A stretch of 64,000 nt of DNA from Reinekea forsetii (GTDB lineage Bacteria > Pseudomonadota > Gammaproteobacteria > Pseudomonadales > Natronospirillaceae): contig NZ_CP011797.1 of the NCBI RefSeq assembly GCF_002795845.1, forward strand, positions 1,511,501-1,575,500. The letters run 5' to 3'. The translations under genes were made by a program, and so were the position numbers. The stretch's first letter is position 1. Each line of letters starts with the position of its first letter. This document shows, in pieces, positions 25,644-36,969 of this stretch. The notes under the pieces were generated by a model. That model was given only the letters and a program-made list of their open reading frames with translations, made no database searches and was not told the origin of the DNA.

Positions 25644-26363
25644 TCAGTGGACCGCGCCGGTGACGCGCACGCGTTTGCTGCCGGCGACCCCGGTCTCGTG
25701 ACCCTGTTGGCGCTGGCTGACCCAGTCATCGATCACATTTTTCAAGGCAATTAACAGTCCCAGACCGACAAAGGCGCCCGGTGGCAAGACGGCAAAGAGG
25801 AAGTTGGGGTAGTTGTCAAAAACCTGCAACTCCCAAGCGCGCGCCGACTCACCAAAAATCAGATGCATATTGGTAAAGAGCGTGCCCTGGCCGATCACCT
25901 CGCGCATGGCGCCCAAGAGCAACAAGACCAACAGAAAGCCGACCGACATCGAGAGGCCATCGAGGATCGAGGGGATCAGCGGGTTCTTGCGGGCAAAGGC
26001 ATCGGCGCGACCGAGAATAATGCAGTTGGTGACGATCAGCGGGATAAAGATACCCAGCACCTGATAGAGCTCGTAGGTAAAGGCCTGCATCAACAGCTCG
26101 GCACAGGTTGTCAGTGAGGCGATAATCATCACAAAGGCCGGCAGGCGAATCGAGTCGGCGACATAGTTGCGAATCAATGAGACCGCGGCGTTGGAGCCCA
26201 CCAACACGGCCAGGGTCGCCAAGCCCAGACCTAGGGCATTGACCACGGTGCCGGTCACGGCCAGCATTGGACACAAGCCAAGCAGTTGCACCAGCGCCGA
26301 GTTATTAGTCCAAAGACCGTTATTTATCAGGGTTTTTGAGTCAGGGCTCGCGGCTTGTGTCAT
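25644..26363 (-). CDS. rnfE: Rnf/Rsx complex subunit RnfE
   Basis: A 239-residue membrane protein with six helices and the family motif [10 protein letters not shown] near the start ([16 protein letters not shown]). It pairs with RnfA in the membrane core of the Rnf complex. Its ATG overlaps the end of rnfG (26360-26363, ATGA), so the two are translationally coupled. Confidence 0.95.
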   Translation of the reverse strand: MTQAASPDSKTLINNGLWTNNSALVQLLGLCPMLAVTGTVVNALGLGLATLAVLVGSNAAVSLIRNYVADSIRLPAFVMIIASLTTCAELLMQAFTYELYQVLGIFIPLIVTNCIILGRADAFARKNPLIPSILDGLSMSVGFLLVLLLLGAMREVIGQGTLFTNMHLIFGESARAWELQVFDNYPNFLFAVLPPGAFVGLGLLIALKNVIDDWVSQRQQGHETGVAGSKRVRVTGAVH

Positions 26364-27037
26364 AGGGTAGGCTCCAGCAGGGCATCGGCCAGCAGGCGGG
26401 TTTTATTCAATTCAAAGAACTCCAGGCCCTGACGCAGCGCCGTGACGATGGCGCGCGGGGTGATGGTGGCGCCGGTCAGTTGATCGAATTGGCCGCCATC
26501 TTTTTTAACCTGCCAAGCGGCGGGTAATGGCTTGGCCAATGAGCGGCCATTGAACTGCAGGATCCAATTCGACTTCTGCAGTTCAACCTGATCGCCCAGG
26601 CCCGGTGTCTCTCGGTGCCGGGTCACGCGGGCCCCGATGATGGTGCCAGTTGGGCTGATACCGACAATCAGGCGAATCGCTTCACTGTAGCCTTCCGGCG
26701 CCACCAAGGGCAGCAAGATCGCGTCGACCTGGCCCTGATCGTTGATCGCTCTATAGTAGAGCTCATCGCCGGCGATGTGCAGCAACGTTAGATCGGTCGC
26801 CTCGATCTGGTCGAGGCTGCGAGCGCTGTTGAGTAAGGCCTCGGCCGCATAACCGTCGGGCAGGAGCGACAAGAGTTGGCGCGCTTCATAGGCACGTTCA
26901 TTGGTCTGAATAGTGTCCTGGGTAAAGAAGTTTGTGACGCTGATCAGGCCGGCGGTAAAGCAGGCGAAAATCGCCAGGCCAATAGCGGAACGGCGAATCG
27001 ATTGGCTCAGCGTGGTTGGGCTATTGGGCTCAGTCAT
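26360..27037 (-). CDS. rnfG: Rnf/Rsx complex subunit RnfG
   Basis: A 225-residue protein with one N-terminal helix and a periplasmic FMN-binding domain that holds the flavin-attachment motif (S/T)GAT as [12 protein letters not shown] near residue 190. The ATG at 27037 overlaps the end of rnfD; the upstream ATG at 27073 lies deep in rnfD and is unlikely. The FMN is covalently bound by ApbE in characterised complexes. Confidence 0.95.
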   Translation of the reverse strand: MTEPNSPTTLSQSIRRSAIGLAIFACFTAGLISVTNFFTQDTIQTNERAYEARQLLSLLPDGYAAEALLNSARSLDQIEATDLTLLHIAGDELYYRAINDQGQVDAILLPLVAPEGYSEAIRLIVGISPTGTIIGARVTRHRETPGLGDQVELQKSNWILQFNGRSLAKPLPAAWQVKKDGGQFDQLTGATITPRAIVTALRQGLEFFELNKTRLLADALLEPTL

Positions 27038-28058
27038 CGGCTTTAAATCCCTTGATCGGTTTGTTCTGGCCATAGACCCGCGGCCGGGTGTAATGGTCGA
27101 TCAGCGGCGCGGCAAAGTTCATCAGCAGCACGGCAAAGGCCGTGGCATCGGGGTAGTTGCCCCAGGTGCGAATCAGGTAAATCAACAGGCCAATACCGGC
27201 CGCATAATAGAGTTTGCCCCTATTGCTGGTGGCCGCAGAGACCGGATCGGTGGCGATAAAGAAGGCCGCCAACATGGTTGAACCGGCGAACAGATGCAAG
27301 CTTAATGGCACATGCACATCGGCATCGGCACTGAAAAACAGCGCCATAAAGCCCAAGGTGCCGAGCAGTGCCACCGGTATATGCCAGCTGATCACCCGGC
27401 GTACCAGCAACAGCACACCGCCGGCTAAGAAGGCGAGATTGACCTGGGCCCAACCGACCGAGCCGAGCGGCCCGAACAGCGGATTGGCGGTCAGTTCGCT
27501 GGCCGTCAGCCGACCGATATTGAGCTTGTAATAGTCCAGCGGCGTGGCGCCGGTCAGGCCATCGAGCACCAAGCCGGGGTCGCCAAAGATCACCATCAGA
27601 CTGGTCATAAAGGAACTGGGCTGTTCGACATTGGCCCAGCGGGTGGTCATCAAGACCGGTAGCGAGACCAGCAACAGGGCGTAGGACACCATGGCCGGGT
27701 TAAAGGGATTCTGGCCCAGGCCGCCAAACAGCTGCTTGCCGAACAGGATGGCCAGGGCGGCGCCGAGCACCGTGACCCACCAAGGCGCGAGCGGCGGCAA
27801 GGCACAGGCCAGCAAGGCGGCGGTGACCAAGGCCGAGCCATCGCGCAGGAAGAAGCCAACCGGCCGTTTACGCAGCGCCAGCAGGCCGGCCTCAACGGCC
27901 AGTACCGTGGCCGAGGCCAAGAGCAAATTGATCAAATAACCCCAGCTGAAGTAATAGATCAGAGCCGCCAAGCCGGGCACCAGGGCCGCCAAGAGGGTAA
28001 ACATCATCTTGCTGACGGAATTCTGCCCCACCGTATGGGGGGAACTAAGGGTCAACAT
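27030..28058 (-). CDS. rnfD: Rnf/Rsx complex subunit RnfD
   Basis: A 342-residue membrane protein with about nine helices and the flavinylation motif LTGATPLD. The ATG at 28058 (MLTLSSPHTVG) matches the family N-terminus (usually with SSPH); longer frames run into rnfC and are spurious. It overlaps rnfG by 8 bases. It holds a covalent FMN in the electron path of the complex. Confidence 0.95.
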   Translation of the reverse strand: MLTLSSPHTVGQNSVSKMMFTLLAALVPGLAALIYYFSWGYLINLLLASATVLAVEAGLLALRKRPVGFFLRDGSALVTAALLACALPPLAPWWVTVLGAALAILFGKQLFGGLGQNPFNPAMVSYALLLVSLPVLMTTRWANVEQPSSFMTSLMVIFGDPGLVLDGLTGATPLDYYKLNIGRLTASELTANPLFGPLGSVGWAQVNLAFLAGGVLLLVRRVISWHIPVALLGTLGFMALFFSADADVHVPLSLHLFAGSTMLAAFFIATDPVSAATSNRGKLYYAAGIGLLIYLIRTWGNYPDATAFAVLLMNFAAPLIDHYTRPRVYGQNKPIKGFKADD

Positions 28059-28077
28059 GGCGAGGTCCTGTTCTGCT

Positions 28078-29865
28078 TCATGGTTGGGTGTCCGCTGCCG
28101 CCCGGGCGGTTTGATAGGCCGCCTCAGTCGAGAGATATTTTTCTTCCAGCTTGCCGGTCGCCCTCTGCAACGCATTAACCATATCGGGCGCGTTGACTTC
28201 GGCCTCGGCCAGGCGAGCCGCGGCGCTGGCAAACTTCGCTTGGCTGGCCTGTGCCGCGGCGGCCAATTCCTCCAGGCTTAGGCTGGCCGGCGGCGCACCG
28301 ACTAGCGGCTTTTTCGCCGCGACCCGCTCCAGCGTGGCCGCGATCAGCTCATTGGTCTCGCTGCCGGCTTGGCCTTCAGCGCCGGTCTTGGCGGCTAATG
28401 CCTTAGCAGCCGTGGCTGCGCGCAATTGGCGCTTGGCCTCTTTCTCGGCCTGTTCGCGCTCGAGCCGGTTTTGGCGATTTTCAAAACGAATGCGCGCCCG
28501 TTCGGCATTGCGCGTGGCTTCATTTTCTTGCCGAATCTCGCCCTTGGCGTAGCGGAAGTACTGCACCAGCGGAATGCGACTCGGGCAGACATAGGCGCAG
28601 GCCCCGCATTCGATACAGGCATCGAGGCTGTGTAACTGCGCCGCATCCAACTGCCGGTTCTTGGCCGCCCAGAGCATCTGTTGGGGGAGCAGAGAGACCG
28701 GGCAGGATTGTTCGCACAGGCCACAGCGGATACAGGGGTTATCGGGCAGAGCTGGCGGCAGTTCCTTTTTGGTCGGTACCAGCAAGCAGTTAGTGGCCTT
28801 AACCACCGGTGCCTGTAGGTCCGGCACGGCAAAGCCCATCATCGGACCGCCCATGATGACGCGATCGGCCTTGGCCATCTGCACACCGGCGTGCTGCAGC
28901 AGTTCCTCGATCGGCGTGCCGATCAATACTTGATAGTTGCCCGGCTGGGCCACTGCGGCGCCGGTGACGGTGGTGACCCGAGCGATCAGCGGCTCATCGA
29001 ACACCACCGTGCGATAGACCTGTGCCAGGGTACCGACGTTTTGGCAGACAATACCCAGATCGCTGGGCAAGCCAGCGTGCGGCACCTCGACCCCCAGGAC
29101 CAACTGAATCAGTTGTTTTTCACCCCCGGAGGGGTATTTGGTCGGCACCACCGCCAATTCAATCGCCAGCTGTAACTGCTCGGCGGCTGCCTTAAGGGCC
29201 GCCATGGCCTCGGGCTTGTTGTCTTCGATGCCGATTAGGATGGTTTTGGCCCCCACCAGCCATTGGCAGATTTGGGCACCGCGCAAGATATCCTCTGCCT
29301 GTTCGCGCATCAGTCGATCATCGGCGGTGATATAGGGTTCGCACTCGGCGGCATTGATTAGCAGGGTGTGGATCTGCGCCTGGCTATTGCGGTATTTCAC
29401 ATCGGTTGGGAAACCGGCGCCACCCAAGCCGGTCACGCCACCGGCGCGGATTCGCTCGATCACTGCCTCGGTGCCTTTGCTGCGCCAATCGGACCAGGCC
29501 TGCTGTGGCCGCCATTGCTCCAAGCCGTCGCTGTCGAGCGCGATAGCCGGTTGGCTAAAACCGGAGTCGTGAGCAAAGGCGTGCGCCTCGATGGCACCGA
29601 TGGTGCCGGAGGTGGGCGCGTGAATATTGGCCGACACCCGGCCCGCGGCTGCGGCGATCAGGTCACCCTTGAGCACGTGCTGGCCGATCTGTACATTCGG
29701 CTCAGCGGCAGCACCCATATGCATGCTTAACGGCAGCCAAAGCCTATCCGGTAGCGGCAGGGTGGCAATCGGGGTGGTGTTGGATTCACCCTTGTGTTGC
29801 GCCGGATGGATGCCGCCGGGAAAAGACCCGATATCGATCACCTTGATGTACTGAGATCCTCTCAT
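28078..29865 (-). CDS. rnfC: Rnf/Rsx complex subunit RnfC
   Basis: A 595-residue cytoplasmic subunit. A glycine-rich N-terminal part ([16 protein letters not shown]) leads to a Complex1-51K-like domain with [13 protein letters not shown] (nucleotide binding), then two [4Fe-4S] motifs [12 protein letters not shown] and [13 protein letters not shown], and a long Ala/Glu-rich C-terminal tail. It links NADH to the membrane subunits. The ATG overlaps the end of rnfB. Confidence 0.95.
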   Translation of the reverse strand: MRGSQYIKVIDIGSFPGGIHPAQHKGESNTTPIATLPLPDRLWLPLSMHMGAAAEPNVQIGQHVLKGDLIAAAAGRVSANIHAPTSGTIGAIEAHAFAHDSGFSQPAIALDSDGLEQWRPQQAWSDWRSKGTEAVIERIRAGGVTGLGGAGFPTDVKYRNSQAQIHTLLINAAECEPYITADDRLMREQAEDILRGAQICQWLVGAKTILIGIEDNKPEAMAALKAAAEQLQLAIELAVVPTKYPSGGEKQLIQLVLGVEVPHAGLPSDLGIVCQNVGTLAQVYRTVVFDEPLIARVTTVTGAAVAQPGNYQVLIGTPIEELLQHAGVQMAKADRVIMGGPMMGFAVPDLQAPVVKATNCLLVPTKKELPPALPDNPCIRCGLCEQSCPVSLLPQQMLWAAKNRQLDAAQLHSLDACIECGACAYVCPSRIPLVQYFRYAKGEIRQENEATRNAERARIRFENRQNRLEREQAEKEAKRQLRAATAAKALAAKTGAEGQAGSETNELIAATLERVAAKKPLVGAPPASLSLEELAAAAQASQAKFASAAARLAEAEVNAPDMVNALQRATGKLEEKYLSTEAAYQTARAAADTQP

Positions 29866-30446
29866 GCGGCACTCTTATCCATGGCGTTGAGCAGCGGGTT
29901 TTTATCGCTGGCAATCAGCGCGCCGGGCTTATCGACATGCCAGCTGCGCAGGGTGGTAGCAACCGGCACCATATCGATACAATCGACCGGGCAGGGTTCA
30001 ACACAGAGGTCGCAGCCGGTGCATTCGTCGGCGATCACGGTGTGCATCAGCTTGGCTGCGCCGAGGATGGCGTCGACCGGACAGGCCTGAATACACTTGG
30101 TGCAGCCGATGCACTCGGGCTCGCGAATCACAGCGACGGTGCGAATGGCCTCGACGCCGTGTTCGGCATCCAAGGGCATGACCTCGACATCGAGCAAATC
30201 GGCCAGGGCGACAATAGTGGCTTCGCCCCCGGGGGGACACTTATTGATGTCCTCACCCGCGGCGATGGCGGTGGCGTAGGGCCGACAACCAGGATGACCA
30301 CATTGGCCACATTGGGTTTGGGGTAACAGGTTGTCTATCTGATCGACAATCGGGTTGCCTTCCGGCTTGAAGCGGATGGCGGCAAAACCGAGCAGCGCCC
30401 CGAAGACGGCCGCAAGCAAGAGGAGGGTTAGTACCGCGCTCAGCAT
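29862..30446 (-). CDS. rnfB: Rnf/Rsx complex subunit RnfB
   Basis: A 194-residue ferredoxin-like subunit: an N-terminal helix, a Fe-S domain ([13 protein letters not shown]...CPPGG), and two ferredoxin clusters [12 protein letters not shown] and [12 protein letters not shown]. It passes electrons between RnfC and the membrane flavoproteins. It overlaps rnfC by 4 bases and lies 1 base after rnfA. Confidence 0.95.
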   Translation of the reverse strand: MLSAVLTLLLLAAVFGALLGFAAIRFKPEGNPIVDQIDNLLPQTQCGQCGHPGCRPYATAIAAGEDINKCPPGGEATIVALADLLDVEVMPLDAEHGVEAIRTVAVIREPECIGCTKCIQACPVDAILGAAKLMHTVIADECTGCDLCVEPCPVDCIDMVPVATTLRSWHVDKPGALIASDKNPLLNAMDKSAA

Positions 30447-30447
30447 C

Positions 30448-31029
30448 TTAGCCCGCCACCAGTCCGGAGAAACCCATAAAGGCCAATGACATAATACCTG
30501 CCGAGATTAGGCCGATAGCGGCACCCTGGAACGGCTTGGGCACATCGGCCAGATTGATGCGCTCGCGCATGGCGGCAAAGAGCACCAAGACCAGTGAAAA
30601 GCCCAGCGCCGCACCGAAACCATAGAGAAAGCTCTCCATTAGCGAGTTTTGGCGGCTGATATTGAGTAGGGCGACGCCCAAGACGGCGCAATTGGTGGTG
30701 ATCAACGGTAAAAAGATGCCCAGCACGCGATACAGCAGCGGGCTGGTCTTGCGCACCAGCATCTCGGTAAATTGCACCATAAAGGCGATCACCAAAATAA
30801 AGCTGATGGTCTTGAGATAGGTTAGGCTGAGCGGGACGAGCAGGAAGGTATAGACCACATAACTGGCGACCGAGGAGAGCGTCAGCACAAAGGTCGTTGC
30901 CGCCGACATACCGACAGCGGTTTCAAGCTTGTTGGACACGCCCATAAAGGGGCATAGGCCGAGGAACTGCACTAGCACGAAGTTATTCACTAACACCGTG
31001 CCAATAAGCAGTAAAATGTATTCAGTCAT
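30448..31029 (-). CDS. rnfA: Rnf/Rsx complex subunit RnfA
   Basis: A 193-residue membrane protein with six helices and the family segment [18 protein letters not shown] near the start. It is the first gene of a complete rnfABCDGE-nth set that couples NADH oxidation to ion transport or ferredoxin reduction, and in E. coli (as rsx) keeps SoxR reduced. The promoter should lie in the AT-rich stretch 31030-31140. Confidence 0.95.
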   Translation of the reverse strand: MTEYILLLIGTVLVNNFVLVQFLGLCPFMGVSNKLETAVGMSAATTFVLTLSSVASYVVYTFLLVPLSLTYLKTISFILVIAFMVQFTEMLVRKTSPLLYRVLGIFLPLITTNCAVLGVALLNISRQNSLMESFLYGFGAALGFSLVLVLFAAMRERINLADVPKPFQGAAIGLISAGIMSLAFMGFSGLVAG

Positions 31030-31269
31030 CGCTAAACAGGGTCTTAAAAATTATCGGCCTATTATCCGGCGTTTTGATATAGCTCACAAGGCGAGTTTAG
31101 GTATTTTTAATGCCTTTTCGGCCTAATGTACTCGCTCAATGACCTAGATTAAATATTAGCCAAGTTGTACAGGCTCCTCTGGTGCCAATAAGAGCAGCCA
31201 TTGGCTGCCCTGTGGATTGAGCAGCACGCATCCAACCTCAGGCTGGCCCGACAGCGCGGGTACACTATC

Positions 31270-31303
31270 ATTACACCAGCGGAAGCGATCCCGCTGGTGT
31301 AAT
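31270..31303. terminator. 13-bp inverted repeat downstream of metG
   Basis: ATTACACCAGCGG (31270-31282) and CCGCTGGTGTAAT (31291-31303) form a perfect stem with an 8-base loop, 22 bases after the stop of metG. On the minus strand no T-run follows, so I call it a candidate terminator only. Confidence 0.5.
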
Positions 31304-31325
31304 TAGGGTCGGCCGGGCGGTCGGG

Positions 31326-33422
31326 CTAGCTGATCTTGGTGCCCGGTGGGGTGGCACTATTGCCTTCCAGTATCCACAATTCCTGGCCATCGCCGGCGGC
31401 CAGAACCATGCCTTCGGACATGCCGAAACGCATCTTGCGCGGCGCCAGGTTGTAGACCAGAACCAGGTTTTTGCCGAGCAATTCTTCCGGCTGATAACGG
31501 CTCTTGATACCGGAAAAGACCTGGCGGGTTTCGCCATTACCGACATCCAATTGCAGCTGCAGCAGCTTATCGGCGCCTTCGACATGATCGGCCTGGATCA
31601 CCTTGGCCACGCGCAGGTCAATCTTGGCGAAGTCATTAAAATCGATCACCGAGTTGTCCTCAGTCGCGGCCGGTTTGGTGCTTACCTTGGCCTGCTGTGC
31701 CGCGGGCTTGGCCGCTTTTTTGGCGGCTGCTGTGGTTGGCTCTGGCTCGGCCGCGGGTTGACCGTTTTCAATCAGGGTATCGGCCTTGCTGTCTGCCAAT
31801 AGCGCCTCGATCTGGCTCATGTCGATACGTGTCAGCAAGGGTTTGAAGGCGGCGATTGCGTGGCCGGTCAGGGTCTGGTCGGCATCGGTGAAGTTCAGGC
31901 TCTTGACCTGTAAAAAGGCCACCACCTTGGCATTGAGCTCGGGCACGATCGGGCCCAGGTAGATGGTGATCAGACGGAACAGATGGATGCCCATGGAGCA
32001 AACATCGAGCACTTCCTGAGCCTTACCGTCGACCTTGGCCATCGACCAGGGTGCCTGGGCTTGAATGTATTCATTGGCGCGATCGGCCAGGGCCATAATT
32101 TCGCGCACCGCCTTGCTGTATTCACGCTTCTCGAACAGCGCTGAGATCGAGCTGCCGGCGGCAACAAAGTCGGCCAGCATCTGCGGCTCGGCCACGGTGG
32201 TCGACAAGCTGCCACCGGCCTTATGGACAAAACCGGCACAGCGGCTGGCGATATTAACGACCTTGTTGACCAAGTCGCTGTTGACCCGTTGGGCAAAGTC
32301 TTCCAAGTTCAGGTCGATATCTTCCACGCCGGCACCGAGCTTGGCGGCGTAGTAATAGCGCAGATATTCCGGGCTCAAGTGCTTTAAATAGGTCTTGGCC
32401 ATAATAAAGGTGCCGCGCGACTTGGACATCTTTTCGCCGTTTACCGTGACATAGCCGTGGGCGAAGACGCCATCGGGGGTCTTGAAATTGGCGCTGCTGA
32501 GCATGGCCGGCCAAAACAGGGCGTGGAAATTGATAATGTCCTTGCCGATAAAGTGGTACAGCTCGGCCTGGGCGCCTTTGGCCCAATAGGCGTCGAAGTC
32601 GAGCCCGTCGGTGCGATCGCACAGGTTCTGGAAGCTGGCCATATAGCCGATCGGTGCATCGAGCCAAACATAGAAGTACTTGCCCGGTGCATCGGGAATT
32701 TCAAAACCGAAATAGGGCGCGTCGCGGCTGATATCCCAGGCTTGCAGACCAACATCGAGCCATTCGGCCAGCTTGTTGGCGACGCTGTCCTGCAAGGTGC
32801 CTGAGCGGGTCCAATCTTGCAGCATGGTTTGAAACTGCGGCAGATCGAAAAAATAGTGCTCCGAGGCCTTTTCAATCGGCGTCGCACCGGAATAGACCGA
32901 GCGCGGATCGATCAGCTCATTGGGTTCGTAAGTGGCACTGCACTTCTCGCAGGCATCGCCATACTGATCCACTGCCTTGCACTTGGGGCAGGTTCCGATC
33001 ACAAAACGATCGGCCAGAAAGATCTGTTTTTCCGGGTCGTAGAGCTGCTGGATGGTCTTAACCTGTATATGGCCATTGGCCTTCAGTCGAGCGTAAATCA
33101 GTTCCGACAGCGCCTTGTTTTCACTGGAGTGGGTGCTGTAATAGTTGTCATGGCCGATCAAGAAGCCTTCGGAATCGGCCTTGTGGTCGGCATTCATCTT
33201 CTTGATCCAGCTTTCTGCGCTGGTGCCTTCCTTCTCGGCGCGCAACATCACCGCCGTGCCGTGGGTGTCATCGGCACAAACGTACATGCAGTGGTTACCC
33301 ATGCTCTTCTGAAACCGTACCCATATATCCGTCTGGATTTGCTCCATCATATGCCCCAGATGTATCTGACCGTTGGCATAGGGGAGGGCGCTGGTAACGA
33401 GAATTTTGCGTGGGGCACTCAT
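31326..33422 (-). CDS. metG: methionyl-tRNA synthetase
   Basis: A 698-residue class I enzyme that charges tRNA-Met. It opens [20 protein letters not shown] (HIGH-type motif), carries the zinc knuckle [17 protein letters not shown], the KMSKS loop as [11 protein letters not shown], and a C-terminal OB-fold tRNA-binding domain ([16 protein letters not shown]) joined by an Ala/Lys-rich linker. This is the long, dimeric form. In E. coli metG lies back to back with mrp; here mrp is 3.5 kb further on. Confidence 0.97.
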   Translation of the reverse strand: MSAPRKILVTSALPYANGQIHLGHMMEQIQTDIWVRFQKSMGNHCMYVCADDTHGTAVMLRAEKEGTSAESWIKKMNADHKADSEGFLIGHDNYYSTHSSENKALSELIYARLKANGHIQVKTIQQLYDPEKQIFLADRFVIGTCPKCKAVDQYGDACEKCSATYEPNELIDPRSVYSGATPIEKASEHYFFDLPQFQTMLQDWTRSGTLQDSVANKLAEWLDVGLQAWDISRDAPYFGFEIPDAPGKYFYVWLDAPIGYMASFQNLCDRTDGLDFDAYWAKGAQAELYHFIGKDIINFHALFWPAMLSSANFKTPDGVFAHGYVTVNGEKMSKSRGTFIMAKTYLKHLSPEYLRYYYAAKLGAGVEDIDLNLEDFAQRVNSDLVNKVVNIASRCAGFVHKAGGSLSTTVAEPQMLADFVAAGSSISALFEKREYSKAVREIMALADRANEYIQAQAPWSMAKVDGKAQEVLDVCSMGIHLFRLITIYLGPIVPELNAKVVAFLQVKSLNFTDADQTLTGHAIAAFKPLLTRIDMSQIEALLADSKADTLIENGQPAAEPEPTTAAAKKAAKPAAQQAKVSTKPAATEDNSVIDFNDFAKIDLRVAKVIQADHVEGADKLLQLQLDVGNGETRQVFSGIKSRYQPEELLGKNLVLVYNLAPRKMRFGMSEGMVLAAGDGQELWILEGNSATPPGTKIS

Positions 33423-33626
33423 ACGATGGTGTTTTCCTATAATAAGGTGTGACGAAAATAGGTGGCGCTAAAAACTGCAACCGAATCAGTGATTTGAGTC
33501 GATTTGCCAGGCTGCCCATACTAACGTAACCGACAAACCGCGTCATCCTTGCATTGGGTTGCCTTTTGCTGAGGGAAGCCAGACAATTGGTTGGAATTTA
33601 TAACATTGAAATTAAAGGAGCTAATT

Positions 33627-35030
33627 TTGATTATTCCCGTCTTACTCGCCGGTGGGGTGGGCAGTCGCCTGTGGCCCCTGTCACGCGAACTGTACCCGAA
33701 GCAGTGTATTAACCTTTTTGATCCGCTAAAAAGCCTGATTCAGCAGGCCGCCGAACGCGCCCAAGCCGTTGGTATTGATGCGGCGCCGATCGTGGTGTGC
33801 AATGATGAACATCGGTTTTTGATTGCCCAGCAAATGGCCGATCTGAATATCACGGCCGATATAGTGCTCGAGCCGGAAGGAAAAAATACCGCGCCGGCTA
33901 TCGCCCTGGCCGCCTTTCAAGCCTTGTCCCGAGATGCCGAGGCGATGTTGCTGGTGTTACCGGCAGACCATGTTATTCGCGACCATCAGCTTTTTGGCAG
34001 CGCCGTCGAACAAGCCGTTGAACTGGCCCAGGCCGGGAAGCTAGTCACCTTCGGCGTGCAACCGACCTACCCAGAAACCGGTTACGGTTATATTCAGGCG
34101 GTGGACAAAGGCGTCGTGAGCGTGGTGCAGGCCTTTAAAGAGAAGCCCGATGCCGCCACCGCCCAACAGTATTTGGATGCAGGCGGCTATTACTGGAACA
34201 GCGGCATGTTTGTCTTTGGCGCCCAGCATTATCTGGATGAGCTTAAGCTGCTGGCCCCGGCCATCTATGCGGCCGTGGCAGAAGCCTTCGCCGGCCGGCA
34301 ACCGGATCTCGATTTCGTCCGCATCGACGCCCAAGCCTTCGCTCAATCGCCCGCCGATTCGATCGATTACGCCATGATGGAAAAAACCACCCAGGCCATG
34401 GTGGTGCCCTATGCCGGCGACTGGAACGATATTGGCGCCTGGGCGGCGCTCTACGACTTGAATGAGAAGGATGCCGATAACAATGTGCTCAGTGGCGATG
34501 TCTTAACCCATGAAGCACAGGGCAACTATATTCGGGCTGAAAGTCGTTTGGTGGCGGTCATTGGCGTCGATGATCTGGCCATTGTCGAAACCAAGGACGC
34601 CATCGCGGTGGTGCCCCGCCACCGGGCGCAAGATGTGAAGTTTATTGTCAACCAACTCAAGGCGCTTGGGCGCAGCGAACACGAGGTCCACGCCAAGGTT
34701 TACCGACCGTGGGGCTCGTATGAGGGCATCGATAACGGCGCGCGCCATCAGGTAAAAAATATTCGCGTTAAACCGGGTGAGAAAGTTTCGGTGCAGATGC
34801 ATCATCATCGCGCCGAGCACTGGATCGTGGTCAGCGGTTCGGCCAATGTCACCATCGGCGAGACCACCCAGCTGTTAACCGAAAATCAGTCGGTCTATAT
34901 ACCCGTGGGTGTTGTTCACGCATTGGAAAACCCGGGTAAAATCCCCTTAGAGCTGATCGAGGTGCAAACCGGTTCGTATCTCGGTGAAGACGATATAGTG
35001 CGTTTTACCGATCGTTACGGGCGCAGCTAA
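33627..35030 (+). CDS. manC: mannose-1-phosphate guanylyltransferase / mannose-6-phosphate isomerase
   Basis: A bifunctional enzyme of 467 residues that makes GDP-mannose. The N-terminal nucleotidyltransferase has GGVGSRLWPLSRELYPKQ and FKEKPD; the C-terminal cupin has YRPWGSYE and KPGEKVSVQMHHHRAEHW. The best start is the TTG at 33627 (MIIPVLLAGG), with AAAGGAG at 33614-33620 in front; an earlier TTG at 33591 has no such site. It supports surface-glycan synthesis together with the sugar genes at 43-61 kb. Confidence 0.93.
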   Translation: MIIPVLLAGGVGSRLWPLSRELYPKQCINLFDPLKSLIQQAAERAQAVGIDAAPIVVCNDEHRFLIAQQMADLNITADIVLEPEGKNTAPAIALAAFQALSRDAEAMLLVLPADHVIRDHQLFGSAVEQAVELAQAGKLVTFGVQPTYPETGYGYIQAVDKGVVSVVQAFKEKPDAATAQQYLDAGGYYWNSGMFVFGAQHYLDELKLLAPAIYAAVAEAFAGRQPDLDFVRIDAQAFAQSPADSIDYAMMEKTTQAMVVPYAGDWNDIGAWAALYDLNEKDADNNVLSGDVLTHEAQGNYIRAESRLVAVIGVDDLAIVETKDAIAVVPRHRAQDVKFIVNQLKALGRSEHEVHAKVYRPWGSYEGIDNGARHQVKNIRVKPGEKVSVQMHHHRAEHWIVVSGSANVTIGETTQLLTENQSVYIPVGVVHALENPGKIPLELIEVQTGSYLGEDDIVRFTDRYGRS

Positions 35031-35163
35031 GTAAAATAGGGTAGTCTTTGAGTTTATTAATATTAGAAGCAGCGTATCTCTAATTTGGGGTGGGCTGTTT
35101 TTTTTACCTCTAAATAACTCAAAGGTTAAATTCAGCGATGTTTGGCAGTCGGATGGTTACCAC

Positions 35164-36297
35164 ATGAGCGCGAACACACAGCCATCAATGCGGCTCTCGC
35201 TGCAGCGCTTAAGCGCCTTTATGCTCTTGATGGTGCCGGTGTTGGCGGCTTATTTCTGGGTCAAGCCGGTACCAGCGCCAGTCTTTTTAACGCCCACGGC
35301 GCAGGTGTCGAACGATGCGGTCTGGCAGGAAAGCCGTTTTGATCAGCCCGAGGTCCGGTCGGTACACGCGTCCTTTGTGGTCAATTTACCCGATAATACC
35401 CAAGGCGTATTTTGGTTTGGCGGTAGCCGCGAAGGCCATCGCGACGTCCAGATCTATCGCGCCCTGATGCAAGACGGCCAGATGATTTCCGCGCCACAAG
35501 CGGTCTTGTCGGCATCGATGCTGGCCGACCTGTCAAGCCGCTATATTAAGAAACTCGGCAATCCGGTGCTCAGCTTCGTTAACGATACCCTCTACCTCTG
35601 GGTGGTTAACGTTAGTGTCGGCGGTTGGGCCACGGCTCGGGTCGATCTGCTCGCCAGTGAGGACCTGGGTGCCAACTTTGGCTATCTTAAATCGCTGCGC
35701 ATGAGTCCCTTCTTTAACCAGAGCACCCTGGTCAAGACACGACCGGTGCCGATGAGTCAGGGTCTATTGCTGCCGGCCTATTTTGAGATGAATCGAATGG
35801 ACCCGGTGATGATCTATTTCGATGCCGATATGGCCATTCGCTCCAGCCATACCCTGGCGATGGATGCGATTCAGCCGGTGGTGGTGGTCGACAGCGATCA
35901 GACGGCGAACGTCTTCGCGCGGCCTAACGACCAGGGTTTTATCCAGAACGGTCAGTTCCAACTCGATTCAGCGGCCTGGCAAGGCGCCAACCTGGCGGAC
36001 ATGAGCAACGCCTCATCGGACCTCTCCATCGTGCGGTTGTCGGCGACCAACCTCCTGATGGCCCACAATCCGGCGCCGGATCGCAGCCTATTGTTGCTCA
36101 GTCTGAGTCAAGACAACGGGGCAACCTGGCAACGCGTTAAGGTTATTGAACAGACCAGCGGCGAGCGCTTCTCCTATCCGTCGATGCTATTAGATGAGGG
36201 CGGTTTCGTGCATTTGAGTTACACCAATAAACGCAAATTTATCAGCTATATTCGCTTTAGTATTGCCAGCCTGAACCTTGCGGCGGTGCTGCCATGA
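35164..36297 (+). CDS. BNR/sialidase-like secreted protein
   Basis: A 377-residue protein with an N-terminal hydrophobic helix (about 17-32) and a six-bladed beta-propeller-type rest. It has Asp-box motifs (SQDNGATW, and SEDLGANF), GGSREGHRDVQIYR and a repeat-like LGNPVL. This places it in the BNR_2/exo-alpha-sialidase-like group. The catalytic residues of true sialidases cannot be confirmed, so a glycan-binding or other hydrolase role is open. Its stop overlaps the start of the next gene (ATGA). Confidence 0.75.
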   Translation: MSANTQPSMRLSLQRLSAFMLLMVPVLAAYFWVKPVPAPVFLTPTAQVSNDAVWQESRFDQPEVRSVHASFVVNLPDNTQGVFWFGGSREGHRDVQIYRALMQDGQMISAPQAVLSASMLADLSSRYIKKLGNPVLSFVNDTLYLWVVNVSVGGWATARVDLLASEDLGANFGYLKSLRMSPFFNQSTLVKTRPVPMSQGLLLPAYFEMNRMDPVMIYFDADMAIRSSHTLAMDAIQPVVVVDSDQTANVFARPNDQGFIQNGQFQLDSAAWQGANLADMSNASSDLSIVRLSATNLLMAHNPAPDRSLLLLSLSQDNGATWQRVKVIEQTSGERFSYPSMLLDEGGFVHLSYTNKRKFISYIRFSIASLNLAAVLP

Positions 36298-36860
36298 CCA
36301 CCGTCTATGCTTACTTGTCACTCTGGCTGGTGCTGCTCGCCTGGGCCAGTTGCGCCTTTAGGGCTCATTCACGAGCGCGCTCAATCGGCCTGGTCCTGGT
36401 CACCGTTGGGCTGTTTGCCCCCCTCTTTGGCGGTAAATCGCTGCTGTTTTACCTCTATGGCGCCTTCGATCTGGTGTCCTTGGCGCTGGTGTTTTTTGCT
36501 CTGTTGCGGCTATTTAATGTGCGCACCAGCGCAAGCCGAATTTTATGGCACGGCCTGGGCTTGTTTAATGTGCTGGTGATCCTCACTTATCTACTGGGCT
36601 ACACCGGGCTATTTGAGTTTGGCTACCAAGCCATGGCCCTATTTCTATTGGTGCCGGTGATCGCGCTGGCGGCTTGGTATTTAGACCGAGCGATAATGCT
36701 CTGGGTGCTGGTCGTGTTGTTGGCTTACCAGTTGGATATCAGCCAGTCTGGCAACCTGATGTCGCTGTTCAGCGACGCCCTGTTTTTGGTGGTCTATTTA
36801 ATGGCGTTACTGCTCAGTGGAATCGCCTATCTGCGTCAACGTCTTAGCCCGGTTCGATAA
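36294..36860 (+). CDS. integral membrane protein, partner of the BNR protein
   Basis: A 188-residue protein with about six hydrophobic helices and few charges. No family recognised. It overlaps the BNR gene by 4 bases and is therefore translated with it. The pair sits between manC and mrp, which suggests a role at the envelope. Confidence 0.65.
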   Translation: MTTVYAYLSLWLVLLAWASCAFRAHSRARSIGLVLVTVGLFAPLFGGKSLLFYLYGAFDLVSLALVFFALLRLFNVRTSASRILWHGLGLFNVLVILTYLLGYTGLFEFGYQAMALFLLVPVIALAAWYLDRAIMLWVLVVLLAYQLDISQSGNLMSLFSDALFLVVYLMALLLSGIAYLRQRLSPVR

Positions 36861-36969
36861 ACAGGGCCTATAGACAGCGTCGATCAACAGGCTATTGCTA
36901 GGTAAACGCTGCTTGATGAACGCAAATGGTTAAAATGCACTCGTTAAAAATTTGTAAGGAAGATTAGTC

